64,000 nt of DNA from an uncultured Blautia sp. (GCF_934372025.1 NZ_CAKROJ010000005.1:1-64000), one strand, 5' to 3'; shown: positions 1 through 8,327, counted from the first letter of the stretch. Made by a program: numbers and translations. The notes: generated by a model not told the origin, from the letters alone.

Positions 1-8
1 AAAATTTG

Positions 9-43
9 GGGAGGGTGTGACTTGGTATGAGTCACACCCTCCC
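9..43 (-). terminator. Hairpin, probable minus-strand terminator
   Basis: A perfect 13-bp stem (9-21 with 31-43) encloses a 9-nt loop. Read on the minus strand the stem is followed by AAATTTT, as expected for an intrinsic terminator closing the degraded nuclease region to its right. Confidence 0.6.
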
Positions 44-81
44 TCTCTTAGAACTGTCTATTTCCCGACAGCCCCTTCCAG

Positions 82-196
82 TTATTCTACTTCTCCCTCT
101 GCACGGCCAATTGCCTGTCCTTCTGCTTTAAGTCTTTCAGATTCCAGTTCCAGAACTTTTCCACCCATAATATCACCTATTCCTTTCCGAGCATTC
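82..196 (-). pseudogene. Remnant of Rpn-family nuclease gene (third copy, C-terminal piece)
   Basis: On the minus strand this encodes residues ENARKGIGDIMGGKVLELES and onward, matching about residues 230-254 of the two complete Rpn-type genes at 523-1428 and 2606-3508, then a short private tail and a stop at 82-84. Everything upstream of this piece is missing, and the frame to its 5' side is closed by a TAA. The retained part includes the internal ATG (166-168) with the GGAATAGGTGAT stretch before it, which leaves a 28-codon open frame. It could be a simple decay product. Alternatively, the internal frame may still be translated (see findings). Confidence 0.7.
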
Positions 197-370
197 TCAT
201 TCTCTTAACGCATCATATACTATTCGTTGAAGGTATTCTTTTTTTGAAAAATCTGCGCCGTCCGAAAAGAAAGCATTATAAGCTACAAGAGCAGTTCTTA
301 CATATGCTGCATTATCTTCAAAAAGTTTACGGTCTATATCATAATCTTTATAAAGATACGGATCACGCAT
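197..370 (-). CDS. Small hypothetical protein, 57 aa
   Basis: This minus-strand frame starts at ATG 368-370, preceded by a good ribosome binding site (GAAGGAG, 7 nt before the ATG). It reads MRDPYLYKDYDIDRKLFEDN onward and ends ...YDALRE. No family is recognised. The acidic, helical look and length would fit a small antitoxin or an N-terminal scrap of a larger protein, but neither is shown. It ends at 197, where the Rpn remnant begins in another frame, so it lies immediately upstream of that remnant. Confidence 0.5.
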   Translation of the reverse strand: MRDPYLYKDYDIDRKLFEDNAAYVRTALVAYNAFFSDGADFSKKEYLQRIVYDALRE

Positions 371-445
371 CTGCCGGCTCCTTCATTTTATATTTCTTAT
401 CTAAAATTTTTTTACTTCCATTTCTTAATTTTTATCGCTATATCT

Positions 446-479
446 AAAGGCAGCAACCTTGTTCACAGCTGCTGCCTTT
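446..479. terminator. Hairpin between small ORF and Rpn gene
   Basis: A perfect 10-bp stem AAAGGCAGCA / TGCTGCCTTT has a 14-nt loop. Neither side has a strong T-run beyond the three in the stem, so terminator strength is uncertain. It sits just downstream of the minus-strand gene ending at 523. Confidence 0.45.
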
Positions 480-522
480 GAAACCATAGTAATCAATTTC
501 ACCTGTATCACACCAATACATT

Positions 523-1428
523 TTAAAGATTATATTCTTTATATAACTGTTCACGTCGCTTAGGATCTACTGATACAACTGGAATTTCTTCAGTTCTCTG
601 ATCTTGAATCAGTCGAGTAATCAGACTTCCCAATCGATTTTCTCCCTGAGCCTGACCGATCGCTTTTCCTTCTGCTTTAAGTCTTTCAGATTCCAGTTCC
701 AGAACTTTTCCACCCATTATCTCACCTATTCCTTTCCGGACATCCTCTTCTTTTTGAAAAATATAATCCGCAATCTTTACAATCAGTTTCGTCAGATCTG
801 TATATAGCTCCGATTTTCCTGTTTCTGTCAGTTCTTTTTCCAGACTTATCCGAATTTCCTCGTATTCATTTAAGAGTACCTGAAATAATTCTGGATTGTT
901 ATTAAAATCATGTCCTTTTTTCTCGTATCTCATAATATAAAACGGCAACAACATTAACAGATTTTTCTCAAAAATGCTGTCTTTTGTATAGTCAGCCATT
1001 TTTATAGTCGGTATGGAATATAAGTATGTATTTCCATCTGGAAAAACCACATCTGCTTCCAGATAATCCGGCGTATTTCCAGAACTTCTCAGAAATAGTA
1101 CGCAGGACTTTGGAAATTCTATCCGGTATCTGCGTCCCTGTTTCTCTGCATGTTCTATGCCGATTGCAAAATCATACTCAATCATTCTAATTACCATTGT
1201 CATATCATCTGTACTCTGGCATTCAATATGATACATTTTCTTTCCGATCAGCAGACAAGAATCTGTAATGATCTCTCCATCCTCCTGCTGATGTTCATTA
1301 CGAAGCTGTGTGATCTTCACATCCTCCGGATATGATGTATGGAATACCTCATTAATCAGCGGTACTGCCAGATATGGCATCTTCTCGATCATTGTACGGA
1401 ACACATCATCAAAAATCGTATTATTCAT
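523..1428 (-). CDS. Rpn-family (PD-(D/E)XK) nuclease / putative transposase, copy 1
   Basis: This 301-aa protein is of the Rpn/transposase_31-like PD-(D/E)XK nuclease type. Members cleave DNA and have been linked to recombination and, in E. coli, to phage defence. The likely nuclease core is D56 followed by HIECQS at about 68-72 (E69, Q71). Residues 1-254 are almost the same as in copy 2 (seven differences counted), but the last 47 residues are unrelated to that copy. A ribosome binding site (AAAAGGAG) precedes the ATG, and a TATAAT box lies about 20 bp farther upstream. An internal ATG at codon 238 (715-717) follows an AGGTGA motif. The role is inferred from the family; activity is not demonstrated here. 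Confidence 0.8.
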   Translation of the reverse strand: MNNTIFDDVFRTMIEKMPYLAVPLINEVFHTSYPEDVKITQLRNEHQQEDGEIITDSCLLIGKKMYHIECQSTDDMTMVIRMIEYDFAIGIEHAEKQGRRYRIEFPKSCVLFLRSSGNTPDYLEADVVFPDGNTYLYSIPTIKMADYTKDSIFEKNLLMLLPFYIMRYEKKGHDFNNNPELFQVLLNEYEEIRISLEKELTETGKSELYTDLTKLIVKIADYIFQKEEDVRKGIGEIMGGKVLELESERLKAEGKAIGQAQGENRLGSLITRLIQDQRTEEIPVVSVDPKRREQLYKEYNL

Positions 1429-1628
1429 ATAATACTCCTTTTTGTACTTACATTATAGCATTTTAACGGGTTTTATTGAATACTTAATCTCTTTGAAATT
1501 ATGTATTTTTATCTTTGGAATCAGTGGCAGATACTGCCTGAAAAATCGTTTATAGAAAATTTAGATTATTGCTTATATCTTATACTATATAGCATTTACA
1601 TTCATATGGCAAGTCCAATTTGGGCAGT
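667..1628. repeat. Long direct repeat, copy A (Rpn body plus upstream DNA)
   Basis: About 962 bp is shared with 2747-3707. It covers Rpn codons 1 to about 254 and about 200 bp of upstream DNA, ending at TTTGGGCAGT. The left edge falls inside the coding region, so the C-terminal tails lie outside the repeat. No inverted ends or target duplication were found, so a classical IS is not supported. Confidence 0.85.
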
Positions 1629-1631
1629 TCT

Positions 1632-1727
1632 TTAATCTTCCCTATTCTTGTTATTCTCTATGGTATAAGCGTTTTTCCCATGAACTTTAATACATAACTC
1701 ATCAAACTGAATGTTCCTGCAATACCG
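1632..1727 (-). pseudogene. Possible transposase remnant
   Basis: A short minus-strand frame reads NIQFDELCIKVHGKNAYTIE before a stop. The DE..IKV.GK pattern resembles the first catalytic block of some DDE transposases (IS6/IS1595-like). There is no start codon or remainder of the gene. This is a weak resemblance seen by eye only. It lies exactly where the neighbouring gene (1730-2425) is cut off, which would fit an insertion scar. Confidence 0.25.
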
Positions 1728-1729
1728 AA

Positions 1730-2425
1730 TTAGTGAACATTCCGGTACCACTCTGTATAAACTCTGTTTAACGTAAATGACATGATTGCCAGAACATTCG
1801 CACGGATCGTATCCTCCGGCCAGGTCGCATAAATCTCACTGCTGGCAACATTCTTGATATAATCTTTGTAGCGTTCATAATAATCCGGCGCTGTTGTGTC
1901 ATTTACAGAACCATCATGTACAACTACATATTCCGGAATCACAACTTTGCTTAATACAATTTCTCCACTCTCATTCACTGGTTTGATTTCTGGTTCCTCT
2001 ATCTTTGGCGGATATTCACCCCACAGAGTATGAGGGCCGATCACAAACCTCTTAAACTCCGCATTTGCCTGAAATGCAATTTTTACCGGCTGCTCTGCAG
2101 TAACCGACGGAAGAACCTGCACCCCTGCGATCTCTGCTCTTTCAAAGCCTTCTGCCTGCACCTGAACCGTATATTCTGCATATGGCTGATTTTCTGTCGG
2201 TTCCATACTGTATTCCAGCGGCGGTGTTTTTACATCCAGAACAGGTGTCTGCCCGGAAGAATCCGTTCTTACTTCCTCAATTATCTTTCCGCTTTCTCCT
2301 GTATAAGATATTCGCACCAGTGCATTTTCTACCGGCCGCATTCCATCCTCAGTAAAAACACTGACTTTTAACTCCCCTTCATCAACATTTTCCTGTTGTA
2401 CTCGAATATCTTCATGAAATCGCAT
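1730..2425 (-). pseudogene. Truncated peptidoglycan-binding-type protein with N-terminal beta-sandwich repeats
   Basis: The remaining 231 aa have an N-terminal region like a carboxypeptidase-regulatory/transthyretin-like sandwich (about residues 15-115). A linker with conserved IPEYVVVHDG follows, and then the start of a domain containing YYERYKDYIKNVASSEIY and ANVLAIMSFTLNRVY. From memory, clostridial cell-wall-associated proteins of this type continue well past YTEWYR; here the frame ends after YRNVH. The 3' end is therefore probably lost, next to the duplicated Rpn unit. It may still be translated as a short product. Function is unknown; a wall or spore-coat role is only suggested by relatives. 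Confidence 0.55.
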
Positions 2426-2605
2426 TTATTTCTCCTGTAAAAATCTCTTAGGATAGTTTATGCATTTTCCTTTCTAAATGATATAGACTTCAAATTATAT
2501 TATCCATTTTCATTTACATATCTGCTATCAAACCGCATTTTTCCATTTCATCTGTATATCTCAGACAAATTGAAAAAGGCGACAGAAATCCTACTATATA
2601 GCAAA

Positions 2606-3508
2606 CTACCAGTATTTCTTCACATAATTACTGGCATCTTCTTCAGATAATGAAAACTCTTCCATCACATTTTTAATAGCTGCTTTCTGATCAAGTTTAA
2701 ATTTCTTACAGGTTTTAATTGCACCAGCAATCATGCCTTCTTGAAGTCCTTCTGCTTTAAGTCTTTCAGATTCCAGTTCCAGAACTTTTCCTCCCATAAT
2801 CTCACCTATTCCTTTCCGGACATCCTCTTCTTTTTGAAAAATATAATCTGCAATCTTTACAATCAGTTTCGTCAGATCTGTATACAGTTTCGATCTTCCT
2901 GTTTCTGTCAGTTCTTTTTCCAGATTTATCCGAATTTCCTCGTATTCGTTTAAGAGTACCTGAAATAATTCCGGATTGTTATTAAGGTCATGTCCTTTTT
3001 TCTCGTATCTCATAATATAAAACGGCAATAGCATTAACAGATTTTTCTCAAAAATGCTGTCTTTTGTATAGTCAGCCATTTTTATGGTTGGTATGGAATA
3101 TAAGCATGTATTTCCATCTGGAAAAACCACATCTGCTTCCAGATAATCCGGCGTATTTCCAGAACTTCTCAAAAATAGTACGCAAGACTTTGGAAATTCT
3201 ATTCTGTATCTGCGTCCCTGTTTCTCTGCATGTTCTATGCCGATTGCAAAATCATACTCGATCATGCGAATAACCATTGTCGTATCATCCGTGCTCTGAC
3301 ATTCGATATGATACATTTTCTTTCCAATCAGCAGACAGGAATCTGTAATAATCTCTCCATTCTCCTGCTGATGTTCATTACGAAGCTGTGTGATCTTCAC
3401 ATCTTCCGGATATGATGTATGAAATACTTCATTGATCAACGGCACTGCCAGATATGGCATCTTCTCGATCATTGTACGAAATACATCATCAAAAATCGTA
3501 TTATTCAT
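2606..3508 (-). CDS. Rpn-family (PD-(D/E)XK) nuclease / putative transposase, copy 2
   Basis: This 300-aa paralogue of the gene at 523-1428 keeps the nuclease residues D56, E69 and Q71. After residue 254 the tail is different: LQEGMIAGAIKTCKKF and onward, ending EEDASNYVKKYW, a small helical domain common at the end of this family. An upstream TTGATA-16-TATAAT promoter and AAAAAGGAG ribosome site are visible. The internal ATG at codon 238 (2795-2797) preceded by AGGTGAGATT is conserved, giving a possible 63-aa intragenic product. The near identity with copy 1 means a recent duplication or gene conversion. Confidence 0.8.
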   Translation of the reverse strand: MNNTIFDDVFRTMIEKMPYLAVPLINEVFHTSYPEDVKITQLRNEHQQENGEIITDSCLLIGKKMYHIECQSTDDTTMVIRMIEYDFAIGIEHAEKQGRRYRIEFPKSCVLFLRSSGNTPDYLEADVVFPDGNTCLYSIPTIKMADYTKDSIFEKNLLMLLPFYIMRYEKKGHDLNNNPELFQVLLNEYEEIRINLEKELTETGRSKLYTDLTKLIVKIADYIFQKEEDVRKGIGEIMGGKVLELESERLKAEGLQEGMIAGAIKTCKKFKLDQKAAIKNVMEEFSLSEEDASNYVKKYW

Positions 3509-3707
3509 ATAACTCCTTTTTGTACCTACATTATAACATTTTGACGAGTTTTATCAAATACTTAATCTCTTTGAAATTTTGTATCTTTATCTTTGGAATC
3601 AATGGCAGATATTGCCTGAAAAATCGCTTATTAGAAAATTTAGATTACTGCTTACATTTTATACTATACAGTACTCGCATTCATATAGCAAGTCCAATTT
3701 GGGCAGT
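2747..3707. repeat. Long direct repeat, copy B
   Basis: This is the partner of 667-1628, similar over about 961 bp including the promoter side and ending at TTTGGGCAGT. A third, short relic of the coding part lies at 82-196. Confidence 0.85.
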
Positions 3708-3856
3708 CGCTAGACAGTTGCAGTGGACGGAATGAACAGTAACGATATAGTTTTTAAGTGGTGGGAGCAACTTTGCAATACTTGTTAATCCCGGAAAAAT
3801 ATGCTATGCTAAAAAAAGAATTTAACTGTATTTTTTTAACATGGAGGCTGTTAGAA

Positions 3857-4147
3857 ATGAGCTATAATCTGCCAGATCGGGTTTTAAGAGAACTCTCTTT
3901 TTTTGCACAAAAATATTCCATCGATAAGATCATATTATTCGGTTCTCGTGCACGAGGGACAAATACTGAACGAAGTGATATAGACATTGCCGTATACGGA
4001 GGAAATTTTGACAGCTTTTACTGGGATGTCAAAGAAAAAATACATTCTCTTCTAATGTTTGATATTGTGCAGGCAGACAAACCCATTTCAAATGAACTGG
4101 AAAAAGAGATCAAAAAGGATGGTGTTATTATTTATGAAAAAGCTTGA
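3857..4147 (+). CDS. MNT-type minimal nucleotidyltransferase
   Basis: This 96-aa protein has the nucleotidyltransferase signature GSRARGTNTERSDIDIAV (residues 29-46), with the two metal-binding aspartates of GS-x10-DxD at D41 and D43. Such proteins pair with HEPN-like partners as toxin-antitoxin modules, where the MNT protein AMPylates or neutralises the HEPN toxin. I chose ATG 3857 because GGAGG lies 9 nt upstream; an earlier in-frame ATG at 3758 has no such site. The partner gene that overlaps its 3' end is truncated (4134-4217), so this is probably an orphan antitoxin. Confidence 0.75.
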   Translation: MSYNLPDRVLRELSFFAQKYSIDKIILFGSRARGTNTERSDIDIAVYGGNFDSFYWDVKEKIHSLLMFDIVQADKPISNELEKEIKKDGVIIYEKA

Positions 4148-4217
4148 AAACTTTTCAAATTGTCTTTCCGTATTAAAGAAAAACTCAACGAAGCAGAAAG
4201 CAGCTGGTAATAAATAA
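4134..4217 (+). pseudogene. Truncated HEPN-like partner of MNT nucleotidyltransferase
   Basis: The frame starts inside the end of the MNT gene (14-nt overlap, the usual arrangement) and begins MKKLENFSNCLSVLKK, which resembles the start of HI0074-type nucleotidyltransferase substrate-binding (HEPN-like) subunits of about 130 aa. It departs from that pattern after about 16 codons and stops at codon 28. The rest of the partner is absent. Confidence 0.6.
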
Positions 4218-4260
4218 CTGAAATGAGGGGACCTTGCCGGTCCCCTCATCTCAGTTATTA
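4213..4260. terminator. Bidirectional terminator between MNT remnant and rseP
   Basis: A long stem pairs AATAACTGA-ATGAGGGGACC with GGTCCCCTCAT-TCAGTTATT around a short loop. It stands between the converging plus-strand MNT unit and minus-strand rseP. Confidence 0.75.
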
Positions 4261-4272
4261 CATTTCACATCA

Positions 4273-5580
4273 TCAAAAAATCTTAAGAATATCATTATAC
4301 ATAACAACTACCATAAGCACCATCAATGCCATCAGACCTGCAAAATGAATCCTGCCTTCAATTTCACGATTGATCGGTTTTTTACGGATTGCCTCGATAA
4401 CCAGAAATACCAGTCTGCCGCCATCAAGTGCCGGAAGCGGAAGCAGATTCATAACACCAAGGTTCGCTGACAACAGAACTGCCATGTTCAGCATATTCAT
4501 CCAGAGCATCAAAACTCCTTCACTTTTACTTTCTTCATAAGTTGTGCCAATGGCATCCACAACGCCAACCGGTCCGCTGAGATTCTGGAATCCAAGCTGT
4601 CCTGTCACCAGTTCTTTCAGGCTGAGGATTGTCGTTCTGATCATATATTTAATTTCAAGTGCTCCATATTTCAGCACCTTCAGTCCTGACGTTTTCGTGT
4701 ATCCAAGATTGTAAGAAAATCCAAGCTGTGGTGTTCGATACTCTTTCGGTGTAATTGTTGCAGTATAGTCCAGCCCGTCTCTGTCATAAGTAATCTCAAC
4801 AGGTTCACTGGAAAGAGGATGTTCTGCAAGATAAGCATCATATGCCTCTCCATCTGCGATCTCCACTCCGTTAATTGCAGTAATCGTATCTCCTGGCTTA
4901 AGACCTGCCTCCTGCAGCGGCATTCCATCGATCAGCGATTCTACAGTCATAGAAGAGGCGTCAGATCTGTTAAAGCCCAGAAGATAACGCACAGATACAT
5001 CCGGTGTGTACGTTATCGTTTCTGTCCTGCCGTCTCTTTTAACCTGCATTTCAACTGCATCGCCCTCTTTAAGTTCATTCAGATACATATAAACATACAG
5101 ATCCTTTGCCAGATCCACATGGTATCCATCATAACTGGTAATAACATCGCCTGTCTGCAGACCTGCCTCAGCTGCAGCCGAAGATTCGTCTACTGCCATG
5201 ACCTCTGCCGGATCATACCCGACAAAGCCTACAATGATCACTGCAAGCACAAATGCCAGGATAAAATTAAAAATCGGACCGGCTGCAACAACGGAAATTC
5301 TTCCCCATACAGATGCCGCATTAAAGGATCCCGGAACATCTTCCTCCGCTGTATCTTCCCCGACCATCGCACAGGAGCCGCCGATTGGCAGCAATTTCAG
5401 CGAGTACCTGGTTTCTCCCTTCTGAACACTCAAAAGTCTCGGACCCATTCCAAGAGAAAATTCAGTTACACTGATTCCGTTCAGCTTTGCAAATAAAAAA
5501 TGTCCAAATTCATGAAACAATATGATTGCACTGAAAATAATTACAGCAATCAGAATCTTCAATCTACCACCTGCTTTCAA
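4273..5580 (-). CDS. rseP: RIP metalloprotease RseP (site-2 protease)
   Basis: This 435-aa polytopic membrane zinc protease cuts transmembrane segments of anti-sigma factors and remnant signal peptides. Residues 23-27 are HEFGH (zinc ligands and catalytic Glu) in the first membrane helix. The second metal motif is LDGG at about 385-388 near the C-terminus, and two PDZ-like segments (around 125-190 and 205-280) lie between them. The start overlaps the end of dxr by 17 nt, so the two are translated together. It is the last gene of a lipid/isoprenoid operon, and a bidirectional terminator follows. Confidence 0.95.
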   Translation of the reverse strand: MKAGGRLKILIAVIIFSAIILFHEFGHFLFAKLNGISVTEFSLGMGPRLLSVQKGETRYSLKLLPIGGSCAMVGEDTAEEDVPGSFNAASVWGRISVVAAGPIFNFILAFVLAVIIVGFVGYDPAEVMAVDESSAAAEAGLQTGDVITSYDGYHVDLAKDLYVYMYLNELKEGDAVEMQVKRDGRTETITYTPDVSVRYLLGFNRSDASSMTVESLIDGMPLQEAGLKPGDTITAINGVEIADGEAYDAYLAEHPLSSEPVEITYDRDGLDYTATITPKEYRTPQLGFSYNLGYTKTSGLKVLKYGALEIKYMIRTTILSLKELVTGQLGFQNLSGPVGVVDAIGTTYEESKSEGVLMLWMNMLNMAVLLSANLGVMNLLPLPALDGGRLVFLVIEAIRKKPINREIEGRIHFAGLMALMVLMVVVMYNDILKIF

Positions 5581-6706
5581 TCCACTGATATGTGTCGTTC
5601 TCTACTGCCAGAATTTCTTCAAGTTCCGGCTTCGCTATTACTTTGTGACGCTCCATGGACTGTCCGATAATATCATAAATATCCAGGAATCGTATTTCTC
5701 TGCGAAGGAATTTACTTACAGCAAGCTCGTTCGCAGCATTAAATACAGTCGGCATGGAACCACCCTCTCTTGATGCCTGAATCGCCATCGGCAATCCCAG
5801 GAAGGTTTCCATATCCGGTTTTTCAAACGTAATCTGTCCCAGTTCTGCAAAATCAAGTCTGTCCCCATCCAGGTATCTTCTGTGCGGATAATACAGAGCA
5901 TACTGAATTGGCAAACGCATATCTGGTGTTCCAAGCTGTGCAATGATTCCACCATCTTTAAACTGAACCATAGAATGTATGACACTCTGCGGCTGCACTA
6001 CGACCTGAATCTGATCCAGATCCACACCAAACAGCCATTTTGCCTCCATCACTTCGAGGCCTTTATTAACCAGCGTTGCCGAATCCACTGTAATCTTCTG
6101 TCCCATTACCCAATTCGGATGTTTCAGTGTATCTTCCAGAGTCACTGTTTCGAGGTCTTTTCTTGTTTTTCCACGGAAAGGTCCGCCTGACGCTGTGATC
6201 AGAAGTTTGTCAATCTCTGCTTTGTGTTCTCCGTTCAATGCCTGAAAGATTGCACTGTGTTCACTGTCTACCGGAAGTATCTTCACACCATATTCTTTTG
6301 CCATCGGTATGATCAGATGACCTGCCGTTACCAGTGTCTCTTTATTTGCAAGTGCGATATCCTTGCCTGCACGGATTGCTTCAATCGTCGGACGGATACC
6401 AAGCATTCCGACAATCGCAGTCACCAGGATTTCTGTTTCCGGCATTGCCGCCAGTTCCAGAAGGCCATCCATTCCTGCAACAACCCTTGTATCTGTATCC
6501 TGGATCTTCAATGCAAGTTCACGGGCAGCTGTTTCATCCCAGACAGCCACAAGACGCGGTGAAAATTCTCTCACCTGTTCTTCCAGTTTCTGAATATTCT
6601 TTCCTGCACTGATTCCAAGAACTTCAATATCTCCGTTGGCACGGACAACATCCAGTGTCTGTGTTCCAATCGAACCTGTAGAACCTAATATTGCAATTTT
6701 TTTCAT
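5564..6706 (-). CDS. dxr: 1-deoxy-D-xylulose-5-phosphate reductoisomerase
   Basis: This 380-aa cytosolic enzyme converts DXP to MEP with NADPH, the committed step of the MEP isoprenoid pathway. The N-terminal NADPH-binding GSTGSIGTQT (8-17) is intact, as are NKETLVTAG and the metal/substrate segment PVDSEHSAIFQ, and SGGPFRGK follows. Length is normal. It sits 12 nt downstream of cdsA and overlaps rseP, the order common in Firmicutes. The isoprenoid units it supplies feed UppS, encoded two genes upstream. Confidence 0.97.
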   Translation of the reverse strand: MKKIAILGSTGSIGTQTLDVVRANGDIEVLGISAGKNIQKLEEQVREFSPRLVAVWDETAARELALKIQDTDTRVVAGMDGLLELAAMPETEILVTAIVGMLGIRPTIEAIRAGKDIALANKETLVTAGHLIIPMAKEYGVKILPVDSEHSAIFQALNGEHKAEIDKLLITASGGPFRGKTRKDLETVTLEDTLKHPNWVMGQKITVDSATLVNKGLEVMEAKWLFGVDLDQIQVVVQPQSVIHSMVQFKDGGIIAQLGTPDMRLPIQYALYYPHRRYLDGDRLDFAELGQITFEKPDMETFLGLPMAIQASREGGSMPTVFNAANELAVSKFLRREIRFLDIYDIIGQSMERHKVIAKPELEEILAVENDTYQWIESRW

Positions 6707-6718
6707 AGCATTCTCCTT

Positions 6719-7513
6719 TTAGAGACCAAGAATCATTTTTGCCAGATAATAAATGACAGGAGCTGTAAAAATAACACTGTCAAAACGATCAAGGATTCCT
6801 CCATGACCCGGAATCAGTTTCCCGTAGTCTTTGATTCCCTGATTTCGTTTGATTGCAGAAGCAGCAAGATCACCAACCATGGAGATCAACGCTCCGACAC
6901 CACAAATGATTGCGTACTCAAGCATCGCACCATGTGTTGCTGCTGCATAGATCACACCAAGAAGTGCTGCACCGGCAACACCTCCAACCGCTCCTTCGAT
7001 TGATTTTTTCGGACTGAGAACAGGTGCCATCTTATGTTTTCCGATCAGCATACCAACACAATAAGCACAGGTATCACATCCCCATGAACAGAGGAAGATC
7101 AGCCACACAATAAATTTACCATCCGGAAGATTTCGTGTGAGCAATATAAAGGAAAGCATCACTGCAACATAAACCACTCCGAAGAAAGTTGCCATTACCT
7201 GATTTGCATTGTATTTCGGATAAGAAAAAACATAAACAAACATGATCAGGATCAGTGCGATCAGAATTGCCATCGTTCCATAACGCTCAAATCCCAGCAG
7301 CAGGGATGCATAATACAAAATAGCGCCAAGATATCCGGCCAGTTCCAGAAATACTGTCTGCTCTTTGTGAACACCCATTGCCTTGTAAAGTTCCTGCATT
7401 CCAAGCAGAGAAACACAAAGCAGCGTCACAAACAGTACATAATTGCCGCTTATGATCGTAAGCAGTGCCGCGATCACAAGCAAAATGCCACTTATGAGTC
7501 GTGTTTTAAACAT
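6719..7513 (-). CDS. cdsA: Phosphatidate cytidylyltransferase
   Basis: This 264-aa integral membrane enzyme makes CDP-diacylglycerol from phosphatidate and CTP for phospholipid synthesis. Several hydrophobic segments span the protein, and the CDS signature is present near the C-terminus (KRNQGIKD followed by PGHGGILDRFDS). It starts 2 nt after uppS ends, so the two are co-translated. Confidence 0.95.
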   Translation of the reverse strand: MFKTRLISGILLVIAALLTIISGNYVLFVTLLCVSLLGMQELYKAMGVHKEQTVFLELAGYLGAILYYASLLLGFERYGTMAILIALILIMFVYVFSYPKYNANQVMATFFGVVYVAVMLSFILLTRNLPDGKFIVWLIFLCSWGCDTCAYCVGMLIGKHKMAPVLSPKKSIEGAVGGVAGAALLGVIYAAATHGAMLEYAIICGVGALISMVGDLAASAIKRNQGIKDYGKLIPGHGGILDRFDSVIFTAPVIYYLAKMILGL

Positions 7514-7515
7514 CC

Positions 7516-8232
7516 TTATTCCTCCTTCACGCCCCCATAACGGCGGTCTCTTCCATTGTATTTTTCAATTGCCCTGATCAGGTCTTCTTTGCCAAAGTCC
7601 GGCCACGGAACATCTGTAAAATAAAATTCCGTATATGCCAGCTGCCACATCAGAAAATTCGACAGTCTCTGTTCTCCGCTGGTTCTTATCAGCAGATCCG
7701 GATCCGGAACATCTGCAGTATCCAGATATCCGGAAATGGTGTCTTCCGTAATTTTCTGAGGATCCACTTTCCCATCGATTGCATCCTGTGCAAGCTTTCG
7801 CATTCCACGTGTAATTTCATCACGGCTGCCATAATTCAGTGCGATCTGAAAATAAAGCTCGTCATAATCTTTTGAAAATTCTTCCAGCTGTTTGATTTTT
7901 TCCTGGATATCCGGCGCAAATGCCGTCGGATCTCCAATGATTTTTACACGCATACGGTTCTTTTCTGCACTTTTCATGCATTTTTTAAGATAGCTGCGGA
8001 ACAGCTTCATCAGCCCCTCAACTTCTTCTCTGGATCGCTTCCAGTTTTCTGTAGAAAACGCATATACGGTAAGATATTTTACCCCAAGATCTTTGATGTC
8101 ATCACAAATAGTCTCAAGATTGGCACAGCCTTTGATATGGCCATATCCTCTCGGCATGCCTTTTGCTTTTGCCCATCTGCCATTTCCATCGAGAATAATC
8201 GCAATATGATTAGGAACTTTCATATTCTCCAT
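7516..8232 (-). CDS. uppS: Isoprenyl transferase (undecaprenyl diphosphate synthase)
   Basis: This 238-aa cis-prenyltransferase makes the C55 carrier lipid for wall synthesis. DGNGRWAK (15-22) holds the catalytic Asp15, and RTSGEQRLSNFLMWQLAYTE is the conserved C-terminal substrate region. It lies between frr and cdsA in the usual operon. Confidence 0.96.
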   Translation of the reverse strand: MENMKVPNHIAIILDGNGRWAKAKGMPRGYGHIKGCANLETICDDIKDLGVKYLTVYAFSTENWKRSREEVEGLMKLFRSYLKKCMKSAEKNRMRVKIIGDPTAFAPDIQEKIKQLEEFSKDYDELYFQIALNYGSRDEITRGMRKLAQDAIDGKVDPQKITEDTISGYLDTADVPDPDLLIRTSGEQRLSNFLMWQLAYTEFYFTDVPWPDFGKEDLIRAIEKYNGRDRRYGGVKEE

Positions 8233-8271
8233 GCTTATATTTCTCCTCTCGTTTCGCAGAGCGAACAGAAA

Positions 8272-8291
8272 GAGAGCCTTTTGCGGCTCTC
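8272..8291 (-). terminator. Weak hairpin between frr and uppS
   Basis: A 7-bp stem GAGAGCC / GGCTCTC has a 6-nt loop and is followed on the minus strand by TTTCTGTTCG. It may only partly terminate transcription leaving frr. Confidence 0.35.
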
Positions 8292-8327
8292 CCTCTCCCT
8301 CCTTCCCGACAGTTATCTTTCTATGGA

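Noticed and set aside
667..3707. Composite transposon made by the two Rpn repeats
   Set aside because: The repeats are direct, lack terminal inverted repeats and target duplications, and the material between them is a truncated resident-type gene rather than cargo.
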